Both the position numbers and the translations under genes were made by a program. Under the pieces are notes generated by a model that saw only the letters and a list, made by a program, of their open reading frames with translations, had not been told where the DNA came from and did not search any database. DNA of 64,000 nucleotides. It comes from Bacillus luti (GTDB lineage Bacteria; Bacillota; Bacilli; Bacillales; Bacillaceae_G). Positions 1 to 10,223 of the stretch are shown piece by piece (position 1 is the stretch's first letter; each line of letters starts with the position of its first letter). Location: NCBI RefSeq assembly GCF_001884105.1, contig NZ_MACI01000099.1:30836-94835 (forward strand). Direction: 5' to 3'.

Positions 1-1026
1 ATGAGGCTCAATTTCTACTAATACGCCAGCCTCTTGTAAGTCTTTCACTAATTCTTTACGGCATTCGAAACGATCCATACCGTTATACTTACCAGCTTTT
101 TCATTCATCGTTCCATCTTCGTTCATTACTAAGATGCGTGGTAAGTCATGACGGTTACCTACTTCAAAGTCATTCGGATCATGAGCTGGTGTAATTTTTA
201 CAACACCTGTTCCGAAGTCTTTTTCTACGTACTCATCAGCGATAATCGGAATCTCACGGCCTACGATTGGAAGTGTAACTGTTTTTCCGATTAAGTGTTT
301 GTAACGATCATCTTCTGGATGAACTGCTACTGCTGTATCACCAAGCATCGTTTCTGGACGAGTAGTTGCAAGACGAATATGACCAGAACCATCTGTTAAC
401 GGATAGTTCATATGGTAGAATGCACCTTGAACTTCTTTATGAATTACTTCAATATCAGAAAGTGCTGTACGTGTTGCTGGATCCCAGTTGATAATATACT
501 CACCACGGTAAATTAAGCCTTTTTCGTATAATTGAACGAATACTTTATTAACCGCATCAGATAAACCTTCGTCTAATGTGAAACGTTCGCGAGAATAGTC
601 TAGTCCTAAACCAACTTTCCCCCATTGTTGACGAATGTGAGACGCGTATTCTTCTTTCCATTCCCAAGCTTTTTCAAGGAATTTCTCACGGCCAAGATCG
701 TAACGTGAAATACCTTCTTCACGAAGTTTTCCTTCTACTTTCGCTTGTGTTGCGATACCCGCATGGTCCATTCCCGGAAGCCACAATACATCGTAACCTT
801 GCATACGCTTCGTACGAGTTAAAATATCTTGAAGAGTCGTATCCCAAGCATGACCTAAGTGTAACTTACCTGTTACGTTTGGAGGTGGAATTACAATTGT
901 GTATGGTTGTTTCTTCTCATCTCCTGTTGCTTCAAAATATTTGCCTTCAAGCCACCATTGGTACAGGCCTTCTTCAACGGACATATGATCATATTTAGTT
1001 GGTAAATTCTTTTCCGTGTTTGACAT
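1..1026 (-). CDS. valS: Valine--tRNA ligase, N-terminal part (runs off the left edge)
   Basis: Class I aminoacyl-tRNA synthetase that charges tRNA-Val in the cytoplasm. Only the first 342 codons or so are in the window; the gene continues beyond position 1. The N-terminal segment carries [14 protein letters not shown], which holds the HIGH-type ATP-binding signature of ValRS, and later segments read as the editing-domain region. The ATG at 1026 follows an AAGGAGGG-type ribosome binding site. A T-box leader lies directly upstream, so expression should respond to uncharged tRNA-Val. Identification is firm; the KMSKS end is not visible. Confidence 0.95.
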   Translation of the reverse strand, partial: MSNTEKNLPTKYDHMSVEEGLYQWWLEGKYFEATGDEKKQPYTIVIPPPNVTGKLHLGHAWDTTLQDILTRTKRMQGYDVLWLPGMDHAGIATQAKVEGKLREEGISRYDLGREKFLEKAWEWKEEYASHIRQQWGKVGLGLDYSRERFTLDEGLSDAVNKVFVQLYEKGLIYRGEYIINWDPATRTALSDIEVIHKEVQGAFYHMNYPLTDGSGHIRLATTRPETMLGDTAVAVHPEDDRYKHLIGKTVTLPIVGREIPIIADEYVEKDFGTGVVKITPAHDPNDFEVGNRHDLPRILVMNEDGTMNEKAGKYNGMDRFECRKELVKDLQEAGVLVEIEPH

Positions 1027-1045
1027 TATTTTCCCTCCTTAAAAT

Positions 1046-1300
1046 AAAAAAATGTCCCTCATCCAAAAAAAGGACGAGGGACATCGCGGTACCACCTTTA
1101 TTTACAAACAAATCCAGGAATTTGCTTATACTCTTAATTTGATAACGGACAAATCCGTCTTTTCCTAATGAGAACTATTCCGTTCAGAAAAGATGCTCCA
1201 GGGCTACCTTCTAACATAACTATCTAGAGAATCTCCCAGCTAATGATTCTCCTCTCTGAAGACGTTTCTTGTTATACTCTTCCCCTTCAATGCATTTATA
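1046..1300 (-). promoter_or_regulatory. T-box riboswitch leader of valS
   Basis: The minus strand carries the T-box consensus AAAGGTGGTACCGCG (1085-1099), which pairs with the tRNA acceptor end. It is followed at once by a G+C-rich terminator hairpin (1052-1084) and a T tract before valS. Upstream is a Stem I-like region with an AGAGAG element and an AGTATAAC/GTTAT pairing. In that fold the likely specifier is GTT at 1213-1215, a valine codon followed by A, as expected for ValRS. The T-box and terminator are clear. The specifier and the 5' end are my inference. Confidence 0.9.
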
Positions 1301-1385
1301 TGATTGTTAATTATTATATACAATAGTGTAAAAAACGAAACCTTATTCGTCAAGATAAATTTAAGACTACAGCTTTTTGAGTAAA

Positions 1386-1423
1386 AAAAAAGAAGATAAG
1401 TAGCATCCTCTACTCATCTTCTT
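1386..1423 (-). terminator. Intrinsic terminator after ysxE
   Basis: On the minus strand an inverted repeat with AAGAAGAT-type arms and a short loop is followed by a run of T. It begins at the ysxE stop codon and separates the spoVID-ysxE unit from the valS leader. Confidence 0.75.
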
Positions 1424-2448
1424 TATCCGTTCCCTTGCTGGGCAGCTTGTAATTGTGACAGGAAATATTCTATATTGCTAACGAGCCAATGCGATTGTTG
1501 CAAACTCTTTACTCCGCGAATTTCATTTTCCTCATTGCGATTCTCTCTTCTTTTCTTATAAGACTGGATTTGCCGAATAAATTGCGATGGATACGTCATA
1601 TAAGCAAACATGAGAAGTTGCTCTTCTTTCGTAAACGGGAAGTTTTTTTGATACATTTGATACCATTCAAACCGATCATTTCGCGCAATGGGATATGTGT
1701 TTAAAGACCGAGAATAAAAGCCTACAATATCTTGCACAGGCGTTGCAAATTTCGATTTTTCTAAACTAATAAAATAGCCATTCCGCTCATAGTCAAATAA
1801 AAAATGATTCAGTGACACGTTACCATGTACAAACGTAATGCGTGTTTTTTCTTTTTCTTTCATCGCATCGTTCCACTCATTTAATTGCTTCGTTGCAAAT
1901 TCCCGCGCCCTCATTACATGATGATAGTACGTACAATATTGTAATTCAAACGGAGACATATACCACTTCGCTTCAGACTCTACAAGAAACTCTTCTAACA
2001 TCTCACCATCATTTTCCCACCGATCAGATATATTCGTATAATGCTTTTCTAAATCCTCTTCTGTATACGTTTCTTCTTTTACCGTTTTTTGATGCAACGT
2101 CCCAAGTGTCTGAAACATTTTATGGTATTGATCATTATCCTCGCCGTTTCCTTCCGCACGCTCTAACCAAGGCATTAAATAATAATTATACGTCCCGTCA
2201 CTTAAAATATAATTTCCATCCGTCGCATGGTATATAGGTACATAATTTGAAAAACCTTTCTCTTTCAAATATTGAATATGATGCAGAAAATTATTTCGCG
2301 CTAATTTTCTATCTTCTATTTTTTTCAAAGCATATGGACCTTGATTCGTGTAAATTTTCGTTACACTTCCGTGTTCTTCCATGTGCTGCGTATCCAATCG
2401 ATACTGCCTTACAATGGGTTCATAGCGATTTCGTAATTCAATATCCAT
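1423..2448 (-). CDS. ysxE: Spore coat-associated kinase-fold protein YsxE (CotS family)
   Basis: 341 residues, similar to the B. subtilis coat protein YsxE, which is encoded beside spoVID as here. The fold is that of the CotS / aminoglycoside-phosphotransferase kinases: an N-terminal lobe with a GSVTKIY glycine-type loop and a lysine in YALKKI (residues 39-44). The catalytic-loop position reads HGN at 208-210 followed by N214, so the usual catalytic Asp of HxD is replaced by Asn. The metal-binding Asp region (around 227-233) reads ISLEKSK. This suggests a non-catalytic pseudokinase, but that is inference. It probably acts in coat assembly during sporulation. The ATG at 2448 is used and the gene lies 59 bp after spoVID. 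Confidence 0.85.
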   Translation of the reverse strand: MDIELRNRYEPIVRQYRLDTQHMEEHGSVTKIYTNQGPYALKKIEDRKLARNNFLHHIQYLKEKGFSNYVPIYHATDGNYILSDGTYNYYLMPWLERAEGNGEDNDQYHKMFQTLGTLHQKTVKEETYTEEDLEKHYTNISDRWENDGEMLEEFLVESEAKWYMSPFELQYCTYYHHVMRAREFATKQLNEWNDAMKEKEKTRITFVHGNVSLNHFLFDYERNGYFISLEKSKFATPVQDIVGFYSRSLNTYPIARNDRFEWYQMYQKNFPFTKEEQLLMFAYMTYPSQFIRQIQSYKKRRENRNEENEIRGVKSLQQSHWLVSNIEYFLSQLQAAQQGNG

Positions 2449-2507
2449 ACGAATTACCCTTTCTATTCAAAGCATAACCTCTAGGAAAACAAGGGGAAAC
2501 TCCCCCC

Positions 2508-3536
2508 TTATTTCGCCTTCGCTCTTGAAACAGGAATATAAATAATTTGCCCCTCAGTTAAATAGATATCTTCTGTTTGATTGACACGGTACAAGTTCTG
2601 TACTGACGTTTCATAACGTTCTGCAACAGATTCGATCGTATCTCCTTCTTGCACAAAATACATTCTTAACTTTGTAAATTCCTCTTCTGGTTCTTTCGTA
2701 AATAATTTCGTTAAATAAAGCGCATTTTCATCTCTCTGTGAGTACACTTCTTCTTGTTCTTCCTGCTTTTTCGCTTTTTCTTTCTTGAAATCTTTTCGTC
2801 CGAACAATTCAAATTGCGGCGTTATTTCTTTCTCCTCTTCACGCCCTGCAAATTCATGTTCTTCTATTTCCTCTTCCTCTACTTCTTGCTCTTTTCTTTC
2901 TTCTAGTTGGAACGGTTCAAATGCATAATCTTCCCACTCATCTGATTCCTTATAAGCTGGTTCCTTATAAGCTGGTTCCTCTACATGCGGCGCAGGTCTA
3001 TTTTCATCCTCTTGTGCTGCATCTTCTTCTAACTCCGCATACACCGTTTCTTCTTCTTCTTCTTCTTCTTCCTCGATTCTTTCCTCATCACATAAACCTG
3101 TAATAGATATATCCGCTAGTAATTGTAAGCAACCATTTTCCTTTAATTCATAATCGAATTCCTCGATTGATACATATAGTTCTTCAATTACTTTCACCCG
3201 GTTTCTCGGTATGGATATTTCAAGCGGGAAGGAATGAACAAGTTCATTAACTCCATCCTCCCTTGTTTCTACATAATCAATTGATTTTGCTGGCGATAGT
3301 TCTCTTAATGAATAAACGGAATCATCTTGCCGTGCGACATACTCTCCCGTTAAATCTAATTGCCCTCTCACGATAACTTCATGATCAAGCTCTTCTATTT
3401 CAACGTCTGGATCTAACGAAATTGACAAAAGTTCTTCGACTTCCTGTCCTTTTTGGAACCAAACAGATTCTTTTAATGAGAATCGTAATGAATGATCTGT
3501 TGTCACTTCTTTTCCCCCTCCCAAACTATATGTCAT
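2508..3536 (-). CDS. spoVID: Stage VI sporulation protein D, spore coat assembly factor
   Basis: 342 residues. In B. subtilis SpoVID drives encasement of the forespore by the coat and binds SafA. The C-terminus is a LysM domain (about 290-338, YFVQEGDTIESVAERY then TEGQIIYIPV). The N-terminal 150 residues are the conserved SpoVID region. The middle is a very acidic linker with a run of nine Glu near residue 160 and a tandem EPAYK duplication, so its length may vary between strains. Start ATG at 3536 follows GGGAGGGGGAAAAG. It is cotranscribed with ysxE downstream. Confidence 0.93.
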   Translation of the reverse strand: MTYSLGGGKEVTTDHSLRFSLKESVWFQKGQEVEELLSISLDPDVEIEELDHEVIVRGQLDLTGEYVARQDDSVYSLRELSPAKSIDYVETREDGVNELVHSFPLEISIPRNRVKVIEELYVSIEEFDYELKENGCLQLLADISITGLCDEERIEEEEEEEEETVYAELEEDAAQEDENRPAPHVEEPAYKEPAYKESDEWEDYAFEPFQLEERKEQEVEEEEIEEHEFAGREEEKEITPQFELFGRKDFKKEKAKKQEEQEEVYSQRDENALYLTKLFTKEPEEEFTKLRMYFVQEGDTIESVAERYETSVQNLYRVNQTEDIYLTEGQIIYIPVSRAKAK

Positions 3537-3574
3537 TACAGATTTATGTTTCGAAAGCCTACTTTATGAATAAA

Positions 3575-3604
3575 AAAATCGCTCCCCTTATGGAGAGCGA
3601 TTTT
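3575..3604 (-). terminator. Intrinsic terminator of the hem operon
   Basis: Inverted repeat AAAATCGCTC / GAGAGCGATTTT with a T tract on the minus strand, 16 bp after the hemL stop codon. It ends the hemAXCDBL transcript before spoVID. Confidence 0.85.
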
Positions 3605-3620
3605 CTTTCATGCATTATGA

Positions 3621-4910
3621 TTATGCTTTTAATTTTGACATTGCAATTTCAGCCGCTTCAATCGTCGCTTCAATATCAGCATCACTATGCGCTGTCGATA
3701 AGAATAATCCTTCGAATTGAGATGGTGGTAAGAATACACCTTGTTCTACCATTTCACGATAGTAAGCCGCAAAGAATTGTAAGTTTGAAGATTTTGCTGC
3801 CTCATAATTAATAACTGGCTCATCTGTAAAGAAAATACCAATCATAGAACCTGCACGATTAATATGATGAGGAATACCATGTTTTTCCGCCGCTTTACGT
3901 AATCCAGCTTCTAACATTTCGGCTTTGCGCTCAAATTCTACATACGATTCTGGCGTTAACTGTACTAACGTTTCATAACCTGCTGCCATTGCAAGTGGGT
4001 TACCTGATAAAGTACCAGCTTGGTAAATTGGTCCGCTCGGTGCAACTTGGCGCATAATTTCTGCTTTACCACCGTATGCTCCTACTGGTAAACCACCACC
4101 GATTACTTTACCTAAACAAGTTAAATCAGGTGTTACACCGTAATAACCTTGTCCACAATTGTAAGCAACTCGGAATCCTGTCATTACTTCATCAAAAATA
4201 AGTAATGAACCGTTTTGCTCTGTTACTTCACGAAGACCTTCTAAAAATCCAGGCTGCGGAGGAACAACTCCCATATTCCCTGCTACTGGTTCTACGATTA
4301 CACAAGCAATATCATCACCGAATTGTTCGAAAGCGTATTTCACACTTTCTAAATCGTTATACGCTACTGTTATCGTATTTTTCGCTACACCTTCTGGTAC
4401 ACCAGGGCTATCCGGTAAACCTAGCGTTGCTACACCAGAACCCGCTTTAATTAATAACGAATCACCATGACCGTGGTAACAACCGATGAATTTCAAAATC
4501 TTATTACGACCTGTATAACCACGAGCTAAACGTAGCGCACTCATTGTCGCCTCTGTCCCAGAGTTAACCATACGTACAATCTCAATTGATGGTACGCGCT
4601 CAATAACAAGTTTTGCTAATTTATTTTCAATTTCTGTTGGTGCACCGAAGCTTGTACCTCTTTCAGCAACAGATTTTAACGCTTCAACAACTTGATCATT
4701 TGCATGACCATGAATTAAAGGACCCCATGATAATACGTAATCGATGTATTCATTTCCATCGATATCATATACTTTAGAGCCTTTTCCGCGCTCCATAAAC
4801 AATGGATTCATACCAACAGATTTAAAAGCACGAACAGGGCTGTTTACGCCGCCCGGCATTAAATCTTGAGCCTCTTCAAACGCCGCAATCGACTTATCAA
4901 ACTTTTTCAT
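3621..4910 (-). CDS. hemL: Glutamate-1-semialdehyde 2,1-aminomutase
   Basis: 429 residues, the usual length. This PLP enzyme converts glutamate-1-semialdehyde to 5-aminolevulinate, the second step of the C5 route to haem. Fold-type I aminotransferase features are visible: [16 protein letters not shown] near 116-131, [10 protein letters not shown] near 238-247, and the PLP lysine in CLGKVIGGG at K268. The start codon overlaps the hemB stop region (4910), consistent with translational coupling. It is the last gene of hemAXCDBL. A second GSA aminotransferase paralogue is common in this group, but the operon position supports this assignment. Confidence 0.97.
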   Translation of the reverse strand: MKKFDKSIAAFEEAQDLMPGGVNSPVRAFKSVGMNPLFMERGKGSKVYDIDGNEYIDYVLSWGPLIHGHANDQVVEALKSVAERGTSFGAPTEIENKLAKLVIERVPSIEIVRMVNSGTEATMSALRLARGYTGRNKILKFIGCYHGHGDSLLIKAGSGVATLGLPDSPGVPEGVAKNTITVAYNDLESVKYAFEQFGDDIACVIVEPVAGNMGVVPPQPGFLEGLREVTEQNGSLLIFDEVMTGFRVAYNCGQGYYGVTPDLTCLGKVIGGGLPVGAYGGKAEIMRQVAPSGPIYQAGTLSGNPLAMAAGYETLVQLTPESYVEFERKAEMLEAGLRKAAEKHGIPHHINRAGSMIGIFFTDEPVINYEAAKSSNLQFFAAYYREMVEQGVFLPPSQFEGLFLSTAHSDADIEATIEAAEIAMSKLKA

Positions 4911-5899
4911 TATTTAGCGCCTCCTTCTTGTAACCATCTTGCTGCATCTTTTGCATGATACGTAATAATTAAATCTGCTCCTGCACGTTTCATGCTAATT
5001 AACTTTTCAAGTACAACTTCTTTTTCATTAATCCAACCATTTTGCGCTGCCGCTTTGATCATTGAATATTCACCACTCACGTTATAAGCAACAACTGGTA
5101 AGTTAAAGTTATTTTTCACATCACGAACGATATCTAAGTAAGAAAGAGCTGGCTTTACAATTAAGAAATCTGCCCCTTCCATTACATCTGATTCAGCTTC
5201 ACGGAATGCTTCCATGCGGTTCGCTGGGTCCATTTGATATGTTTTACGGTCACCAAATTGCGGCGCACCGTGCGCAGCATCACGGAATGGTCCGTAAAAT
5301 GCTGATGAATATTTCACAGCGTATGACATAACTGGTACATGTCCAAAACCATTTTCATCTAATGCATGACGAATTGCCGTTACAAATCCGTCCATCATGT
5401 TTGATGGCGCAATAATGTCCGCTCCAGCTTTCGCTTGGCTTACAGCTGTTTTCGCAAGAACTGCAAGAGACTCATCATTTAAAATAATCCCATCTTCGAT
5501 TACGCCGCAATGACCGTGACTTGTGAATTGACATAAACATGTATCCGCAACTACTACTAACTCAGGGAACTCACCTTTAATTTGCTTAATTGCACGTTGT
5601 ACAATTCCATGATCACAATATGCTGATGATCCAACTTCATCCTTTTCAGCAGGTAAACCAAATACAATAACAGAACGAATACCTAAATCAACAACTTCTT
5701 GCATTTCAGCTTGCAATAAATCTAAAGACATTTGATATACGCCTGGCATAGAAGGAACTTCATTACGAACATTTTCACCTTCTAATACAAAAATAGGGTA
5801 AATAAAATCTTCCGTATGTAAAAACGTTTCACGCACAAGCGCACGCATATTACCGCTTTGTCTTAAGCGACGATGACGATTAAATTGTAAAGAGTTCAT
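4910..5899 (-). CDS. hemB: Porphobilinogen synthase (delta-aminolevulinic acid dehydratase)
   Basis: 329 residues. Condenses two 5-aminolevulinate molecules into porphobilinogen. The Schiff-base lysines are visible in [14 protein letters not shown] (K196) and [10 protein letters not shown] (K249). A zinc-type cysteine cluster is present in [15 protein letters not shown] (C121, C123, C131), which points to the Zn-dependent class. It sits between hemD and hemL in the haem operon and ends at the hemL start. Confidence 0.97.
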   Translation of the reverse strand: MNSLQFNRHRRLRQSGNMRALVRETFLHTEDFIYPIFVLEGENVRNEVPSMPGVYQMSLDLLQAEMQEVVDLGIRSVIVFGLPAEKDEVGSSAYCDHGIVQRAIKQIKGEFPELVVVADTCLCQFTSHGHCGVIEDGIILNDESLAVLAKTAVSQAKAGADIIAPSNMMDGFVTAIRHALDENGFGHVPVMSYAVKYSSAFYGPFRDAAHGAPQFGDRKTYQMDPANRMEAFREAESDVMEGADFLIVKPALSYLDIVRDVKNNFNLPVVAYNVSGEYSMIKAAAQNGWINEKEVVLEKLISMKRAGADLIITYHAKDAARWLQEGGAK

Positions 5900-5919
5900 A
5901 GATTTCTATCCCCATTCTT

Positions 5920-6672
5920 TTATTTTATAGATTCACAAATGCATTGTAGCAATGCTTCTACAGTGTACTCTTTCGGCACAATAACATGCGGAAAATAAAG
6001 ACTCGCCTCTTTTTCCGTAATAGGACCTATACAAGCAATTGTACATTTTTTTGTCCATTCTCTCCAGTTTGTGCCCTCAAGTAAATGAACAAAACTAGTA
6101 ACAGTTGAAGGGCTCGTAAATGTAATAATGTCCACTTTTCCTACTTCTAACGCTTCTATAAGCTCTTGCTTTTTCTCTACATTTTCTTTCGTACCATATA
6201 CGATTAATTCATCTAGAGAAACACCAATGCCTCGAAGTGCAACTGGAATGACATCTCTCGCTAAATTCCCTTTTGGAAATAGAATACGCTCGTTTCCACT
6301 TAGTTTTTTTATAAACTCTTCTGCAAATACTTCTGCAACAAATGAAGTTGGAACAAAGGCTACTTGATAGCCCCGCTTTTCTAACTCTAACTTTGTTTTC
6401 ACACCGACAGCAGCAATTTTAATTGTTGCTGGGAGCTTCTTTTTCAAACTATCTAGAAAAAAAGCTACACCATTTTTACTCGTAAAAATAACCCAGTCAT
6501 ATGAATGCAGCTGTTTTGCTATATGTTGAATTTGCCTAGAAGACATACCTTCCATACGCAAAAGCGGAATTTCCAATGGAATTCCGCCCTTTTCTTTTAC
6601 CGCCACACTCATTTGTTTCGCTTGATGCTGGGCACGTGTAATCAATACCGTTTTGCCAGCGAGAGCGTTCAT
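5920..6672 (-). CDS. hemD: Uroporphyrinogen-III synthase
   Basis: 250 residues. Cyclises hydroxymethylbilane with inversion of ring D to give uroporphyrinogen III. Sequence conservation in this family is weak. Support comes from the N-terminal VLITRAQHQAKQMS segment, the two-lobed HemD pattern with ITFTSPSTVTSFV near 184-196 and CIACIGPITEKEA near 218-230, and the position 2 bp after hemC. The product feeds haem and sirohaem synthesis. Confidence 0.93.
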   Translation of the reverse strand: MNALAGKTVLITRAQHQAKQMSVAVKEKGGIPLEIPLLRMEGMSSRQIQHIAKQLHSYDWVIFTSKNGVAFFLDSLKKKLPATIKIAAVGVKTKLELEKRGYQVAFVPTSFVAEVFAEEFIKKLSGNERILFPKGNLARDVIPVALRGIGVSLDELIVYGTKENVEKKQELIEALEVGKVDIITFTSPSTVTSFVHLLEGTNWREWTKKCTIACIGPITEKEASLYFPHVIVPKEYTVEALLQCICESIK

Positions 6673-6674
6673 AT

Positions 6675-7604
6675 TTATTGTTGCCCCTTATTTGCAGCAA
6701 GAATAAGTTCTTTTGCGCCTTGTTTAATTAAACGGTCTGCTGCCTCTAGTCCTACTTCCACTGGATCAGTGCCTGCTACTGTCTCTTTCAATAGAACAGA
6801 ACCGTCCATAGAACCGACAAGAGCTGTTAATTCAATTGCATCATTTTCTGTAAGCGTTGCGTATCCAGCGATCGGAACTTGGCATCCGCCTTCAAGTTTA
6901 TGAAGAAATACTCGCTCCGCTGCTACTGTTCTTTCTGTTACGGCATCATTCATATGCGATAATAACTGCAGTAAATCCTTATCGTCCTCACGACATTCAA
7001 TCGCTAATGCCCCTTGTCCTACAGCTGGTACACATAACGTTTCATCTAAATGTTCTGTAATAACTTCCCCGTCCCAGCCCATTCTCTGTAATCCAGCTGT
7101 CGCTAAAATAATTGCATCATAATCTTCATCTTTTAACTTACGTAAACGTGTATCGATATTCCCGCGAATCCATTTCACTTGTAAATCTGGTCTCGCAGCT
7201 AGTAGTTGTGCACTACGTCTCAAACTACTCGTTCCTAAAATCGCGCCCTCTGCTAAGTCTTTAAATGATTCTCCATTTTTAGAAATAAAAGCATCACGAG
7301 GGTCAACACGCTTTGGTGTACAACCAATCATTAATCCTTCCGGAAGTACAGCTGGCATATCTTTCATACTATGTACAGCCATATCGATTTCTTTCGTAAG
7401 TAACGCATGTTCAATTTCCTTTACAAATAAACCTTTTCCGCCTACTTTTGAAAGAGTAACATCTAAAATAACATCACCTTTTGTGACGATTTCTTTCACT
7501 TCAAATTCATATGGTAAGCCTAACGCTTTTAACTGATCGATAAACCAATTTGTTTGTGTTAATGCTAGTTTACTCTTTCGTGAACCTACAATAATTTTGC
7601 GCAT
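6675..7604 (-). CDS. hemC: Hydroxymethylbilane synthase (porphobilinogen deaminase)
   Basis: 309 residues. Polymerises four porphobilinogen units into hydroxymethylbilane on a covalent dipyrromethane cofactor. The cofactor cysteine is C241 in [13 protein letters not shown]. The substrate-binding motifs HSMKDMPA (78-85), [11 protein letters not shown] (124-134) and [11 protein letters not shown] (147-157) are all present. It lies 15 bp downstream of hemX and 2 bp upstream of hemD. Confidence 0.97.
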   Translation of the reverse strand: MRKIIVGSRKSKLALTQTNWFIDQLKALGLPYEFEVKEIVTKGDVILDVTLSKVGGKGLFVKEIEHALLTKEIDMAVHSMKDMPAVLPEGLMIGCTPKRVDPRDAFISKNGESFKDLAEGAILGTSSLRRSAQLLAARPDLQVKWIRGNIDTRLRKLKDEDYDAIILATAGLQRMGWDGEVITEHLDETLCVPAVGQGALAIECREDDKDLLQLLSHMNDAVTERTVAAERVFLHKLEGGCQVPIAGYATLTENDAIELTALVGSMDGSVLLKETVAGTDPVEVGLEAADRLIKQGAKELILAANKGQQ

Positions 7605-7619
7605 AATTCTCTCTCCTCA

Positions 7620-8453
7620 TTATAAATACCAAAAGTGGAAATTAGATAAACTACTTAATAGAAAAATGTTAACTAGCATTACGAGAAATGCCCCGATATT
7701 CCACATTACAATTTTTTTCCCTTGTAACACATCTGCCGCTCGTAAATATAAACCTGTGCAATATACAAATAAAACAACAAAAGATCCGATTACTTTCGTA
7801 TCATACCAATGGAAATTGTCCAATTTTGTATATCCCCATATACATCCTAATAAAATCGCTAATAAGAAAAACGGAACAGAAAATAAATTTAATCCGTAAG
7901 ACGTAGATTCGAGCTTCGGTAAATTCCCTAACCTTCTTAATCTCGCATTCCACTTTTTCTTTTTTAATAGGCGATATTGCAATAAATACATAATAGAAAA
8001 AATAAACGATACAGTAAACGTTGCATAAGAAATAATAGCCATACCGACATGCACATATACAAGTTCTGAAACTAATTGCTCTGCAAGTACTGGCGACATC
8101 TTTCCTAGCGGTGTAAAAATAGAAAAAGCGCTTACGCCAAATGCTACAACATTTGTAAAAAAGACTAAAAAATCCACGCGCATAAATCGGTTAATGACTA
8201 ACGACATCGTAATCAATAACCATACATAAAAATAAATCCCTGATAATAAAGTTAAGATAGGATTTGTTTCCGAATCTGTAGCCCGAAGCAGCATAAAAAT
8301 AGACTGCAGAACCCACACAATCGAAAGTAACCAAAAAGCAAATCGGTTCGCCTTTCGGTTACTTTGGAAATAATCTATAAAATATAAACTAATGCTACAA
8401 GCATATAAAATAATTGCAATATGATAAATAATACTGTTATTTAAAAAGCTCAT
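7620..8453 (-). CDS. hemX: HemX, CcsA-family membrane protein of the haem operon
   Basis: I take the ATG at 8453 (277 residues) because AAGGATGATC precedes it. An upstream in-frame start at 8498 would lie inside hemA and has no such site. The protein has about eight hydrophobic segments and resembles the CcsA / CcmC cytochrome c assembly family. In B. subtilis HemX lowers the level of the HemA protein. The start is 18 bp past the hemA stop. No enzymatic role can be read from the sequence. Confidence 0.9.
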   Translation of the reverse strand: MSFLNNSIIYHIAIILYACSISLYFIDYFQSNRKANRFAFWLLSIVWVLQSIFMLLRATDSETNPILTLLSGIYFYVWLLITMSLVINRFMRVDFLVFFTNVVAFGVSAFSIFTPLGKMSPVLAEQLVSELVYVHVGMAIISYATFTVSFIFSIMYLLQYRLLKKKKWNARLRRLGNLPKLESTSYGLNLFSVPFFLLAILLGCIWGYTKLDNFHWYDTKVIGSFVVLFVYCTGLYLRAADVLQGKKIVMWNIGAFLVMLVNIFLLSSLSNFHFWYL

Positions 8454-8470
8454 CCGATCATCCTTCCAAA

Positions 8471-9808
8471 TTATAAAGATGGAACGGATGGTGTCCACGC
8501 TCTTTTATGTTTTACTTCTTCCGCATTTCTCTCTACTTCTTCTTCCATTTCTAAATCAAAAATCTTCGCAAATAAAGCGAGTTTTTCTGTCGCTCCATCC
8601 TCAGCAGCTATTTCTTTTGCTACTAGAATTGGGTCTTTTAATAATTGATTAATTATACTTTTCGTATGTTTACTAATTACTTTTTTCTCACGATCACTAA
8701 GATTTGGTATTTTCCGCTCAAGACTTTCCATCGTATCACTTTGAATCGCTAATGCTTTATCACGAAGAGCCGATATTAACGGAACAACACCAAGTGTACT
8801 TAACCACGTTTTAAATAGAACCATTTCCTCTTCAATCATAAATTGAATTTTCTCTGCTTCTTTCAAACGCTCAGCACGGTTTGCTTCCACTACTCCTTGC
8901 AAATCATCGATATCATATAAGAAAGAACCTTCTAGCTCATCGATTGCAGGATCAATATCACGTGGCACTGCAATATCAACCATAAATAACGGACGACCAG
9001 AGCGCATTTTCTCTACTTTCGTCATCATCTCTTTCGTAATGACATACTCTGATGCACCAGTTGAACTAATTAAAATATCCGCTTCTAATAATGCACATTG
9101 TAATTCACTTAAAGATTTTGCATGTCCCATATACTTCTCAGCCATTACTTCCGCTTTCGATAGCGTTCTATTCATGACCGTTACTTTACGAGCACCACTT
9201 CCGTATAAGTTTTGCAATGCAAGTTCACCCATTTTACCCGCACCAAGAATAAGCACATGACAATCTGTTAACTCACCAAATATTTTCTTTCCGAGCTCAA
9301 CAGCAGCATAACTAACAGACATCGCACTTTCACCAATTGTCGTTTCTGAATGGGCACGTTTTGCCAATGTAATGACTTGCTTAAACAATTCATTAAAAAT
9401 TGTGCCTGTTGCTTTCACTTGCTGTGCTTCTAAAAAGCTATCTTTTATTTGTCCTAAAATCTGCGTTTCTCCAACTACCATAGAATCTAAACCGCACGTT
9501 ACGCGGAATAAATGATCTACTGCACCATCTTGTTCAAAAATCGTTAAATATGGTGCAACCTCTTCTATTTCAAGCTGAAACCAATCAGCTAAAAATTTCT
9601 TAATATAATACCGTCCCGTGTGTAATTGATCAACAACAGCATAAACCTCAGTACGATTACAAGTTGATACAATGACATTCTCTAACACGCTCTTTTGATT
9701 TTGTAATGTAGTCATCGCTCGTTCTAGCTCTGCTGCCTGAAATGTGAGTTTCTCACGAAATTCTACAGGGGCTGTTCGATAATTTACACTAACAACAAGA
9801 ATATGCAC
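8471..9808 (-). CDS. hemA: Glutamyl-tRNA reductase, first gene of the haem operon
   Basis: 445 residues, GTG start at 9808 preceded by AAGGGGG. Reduces glutamyl-tRNA(Glu) with NADPH to glutamate-1-semialdehyde, the committed step of tetrapyrrole synthesis. The active-site cysteine is C50 in [11 protein letters not shown]. The GAGKMGELA nucleotide-binding loop lies near 191-199, and the C-terminal dimerisation helix region follows. A perfect Per box sits 158 bp upstream, so repression by PerR and induction by peroxide are expected, as reported for B. subtilis hemA. Confidence 0.97.
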   Translation of the reverse strand: MHILVVSVNYRTAPVEFREKLTFQAAELERAMTTLQNQKSVLENVIVSTCNRTEVYAVVDQLHTGRYYIKKFLADWFQLEIEEVAPYLTIFEQDGAVDHLFRVTCGLDSMVVGETQILGQIKDSFLEAQQVKATGTIFNELFKQVITLAKRAHSETTIGESAMSVSYAAVELGKKIFGELTDCHVLILGAGKMGELALQNLYGSGARKVTVMNRTLSKAEVMAEKYMGHAKSLSELQCALLEADILISSTGASEYVITKEMMTKVEKMRSGRPLFMVDIAVPRDIDPAIDELEGSFLYDIDDLQGVVEANRAERLKEAEKIQFMIEEEMVLFKTWLSTLGVVPLISALRDKALAIQSDTMESLERKIPNLSDREKKVISKHTKSIINQLLKDPILVAKEIAAEDGATEKLALFAKIFDLEMEEEVERNAEEVKHKRAWTPSVPSL

Positions 9809-9966
9809 GCAGCATGTCCCCCTTCACCCGTTTTATCACTTTATCTACTATCATAATACAACTTTCCTCTTATGAATCTGACAATCGTGTGAACAACCGA
9901 TTATTTTTTATTTATTCTCCGTATGTAATGAAGGAGATTCAGCAAAACTAATTAAAACTTCCTACT

Positions 9967-9981
9967 TTATAATGATTATAA
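9967..9981 (-). promoter_or_regulatory. PerR operator (Per box) upstream of hemA
   Basis: TTATAATGATTATAA matches the B. subtilis Per box consensus TTATAATNATTATAA at every defined position. It lies 158 bp upstream of the hemA GTG and about 180 bp upstream of the ohrR promoter. Site strength is read directly from sequence; control of hemA is by analogy with B. subtilis. Apart from this box and the ohrR control elements I see nothing else in 9809-10145. Confidence 0.85.
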
Positions 9982-10145
9982 ATTAACAACTCTATTTGTA
10001 CGTTACCAAAAAAAGTTCTCATAATCAAGTGATGGAAACTATTCCATATAAATTATAACATCATCTTCCCTATCTTCTTTCATCATGAAGGAAAATATGT
10101 ATGATTGTTCCAAAATGTAACAAACACTTTCTCAATACAATGTAT

Positions 10146-10174
10146 TTGACATTGTATTTCTTTTTCGTTATATT
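10146..10174 (+). promoter_or_regulatory. Sigma-A promoter of ohrR-ohr
   Basis: TTGACA (10146-10151), a 17-bp spacer, then TATATT (10169-10174): a near-consensus vegetative promoter. The predicted transcription start falls inside the palindromic operator at 10180-10210, about 45 bp before the ohrR start. Confidence 0.85.
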
Positions 10175-10179
10175 GGTTT

Positions 10180-10210
10180 TACAAAATTAAATTGTGCACA
10201 ACTTAATTAG
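10180..10210. promoter_or_regulatory. OhrR operator
   Basis: A 20-bp near-perfect palindrome, TTAAATTGTGCACAACTTAA (10187-10206), has one mismatched pair around a perfect TTGTGCACAA core. The TACAAAATTAAATTGT portion resembles B. subtilis ohrA operator half-sites. It overlaps the predicted transcription start of ohrR, fitting autorepression by a MarR dimer. Confidence 0.75.
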
Positions 10211-10223
10211 AAGGGAGTTATTT

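Noticed and set aside
9967-9981. Fur or Zur box
   Set aside because: The outer bases are TTATAA, which match the Per box; Fur boxes begin TGATAA and Zur boxes TCGTAA.
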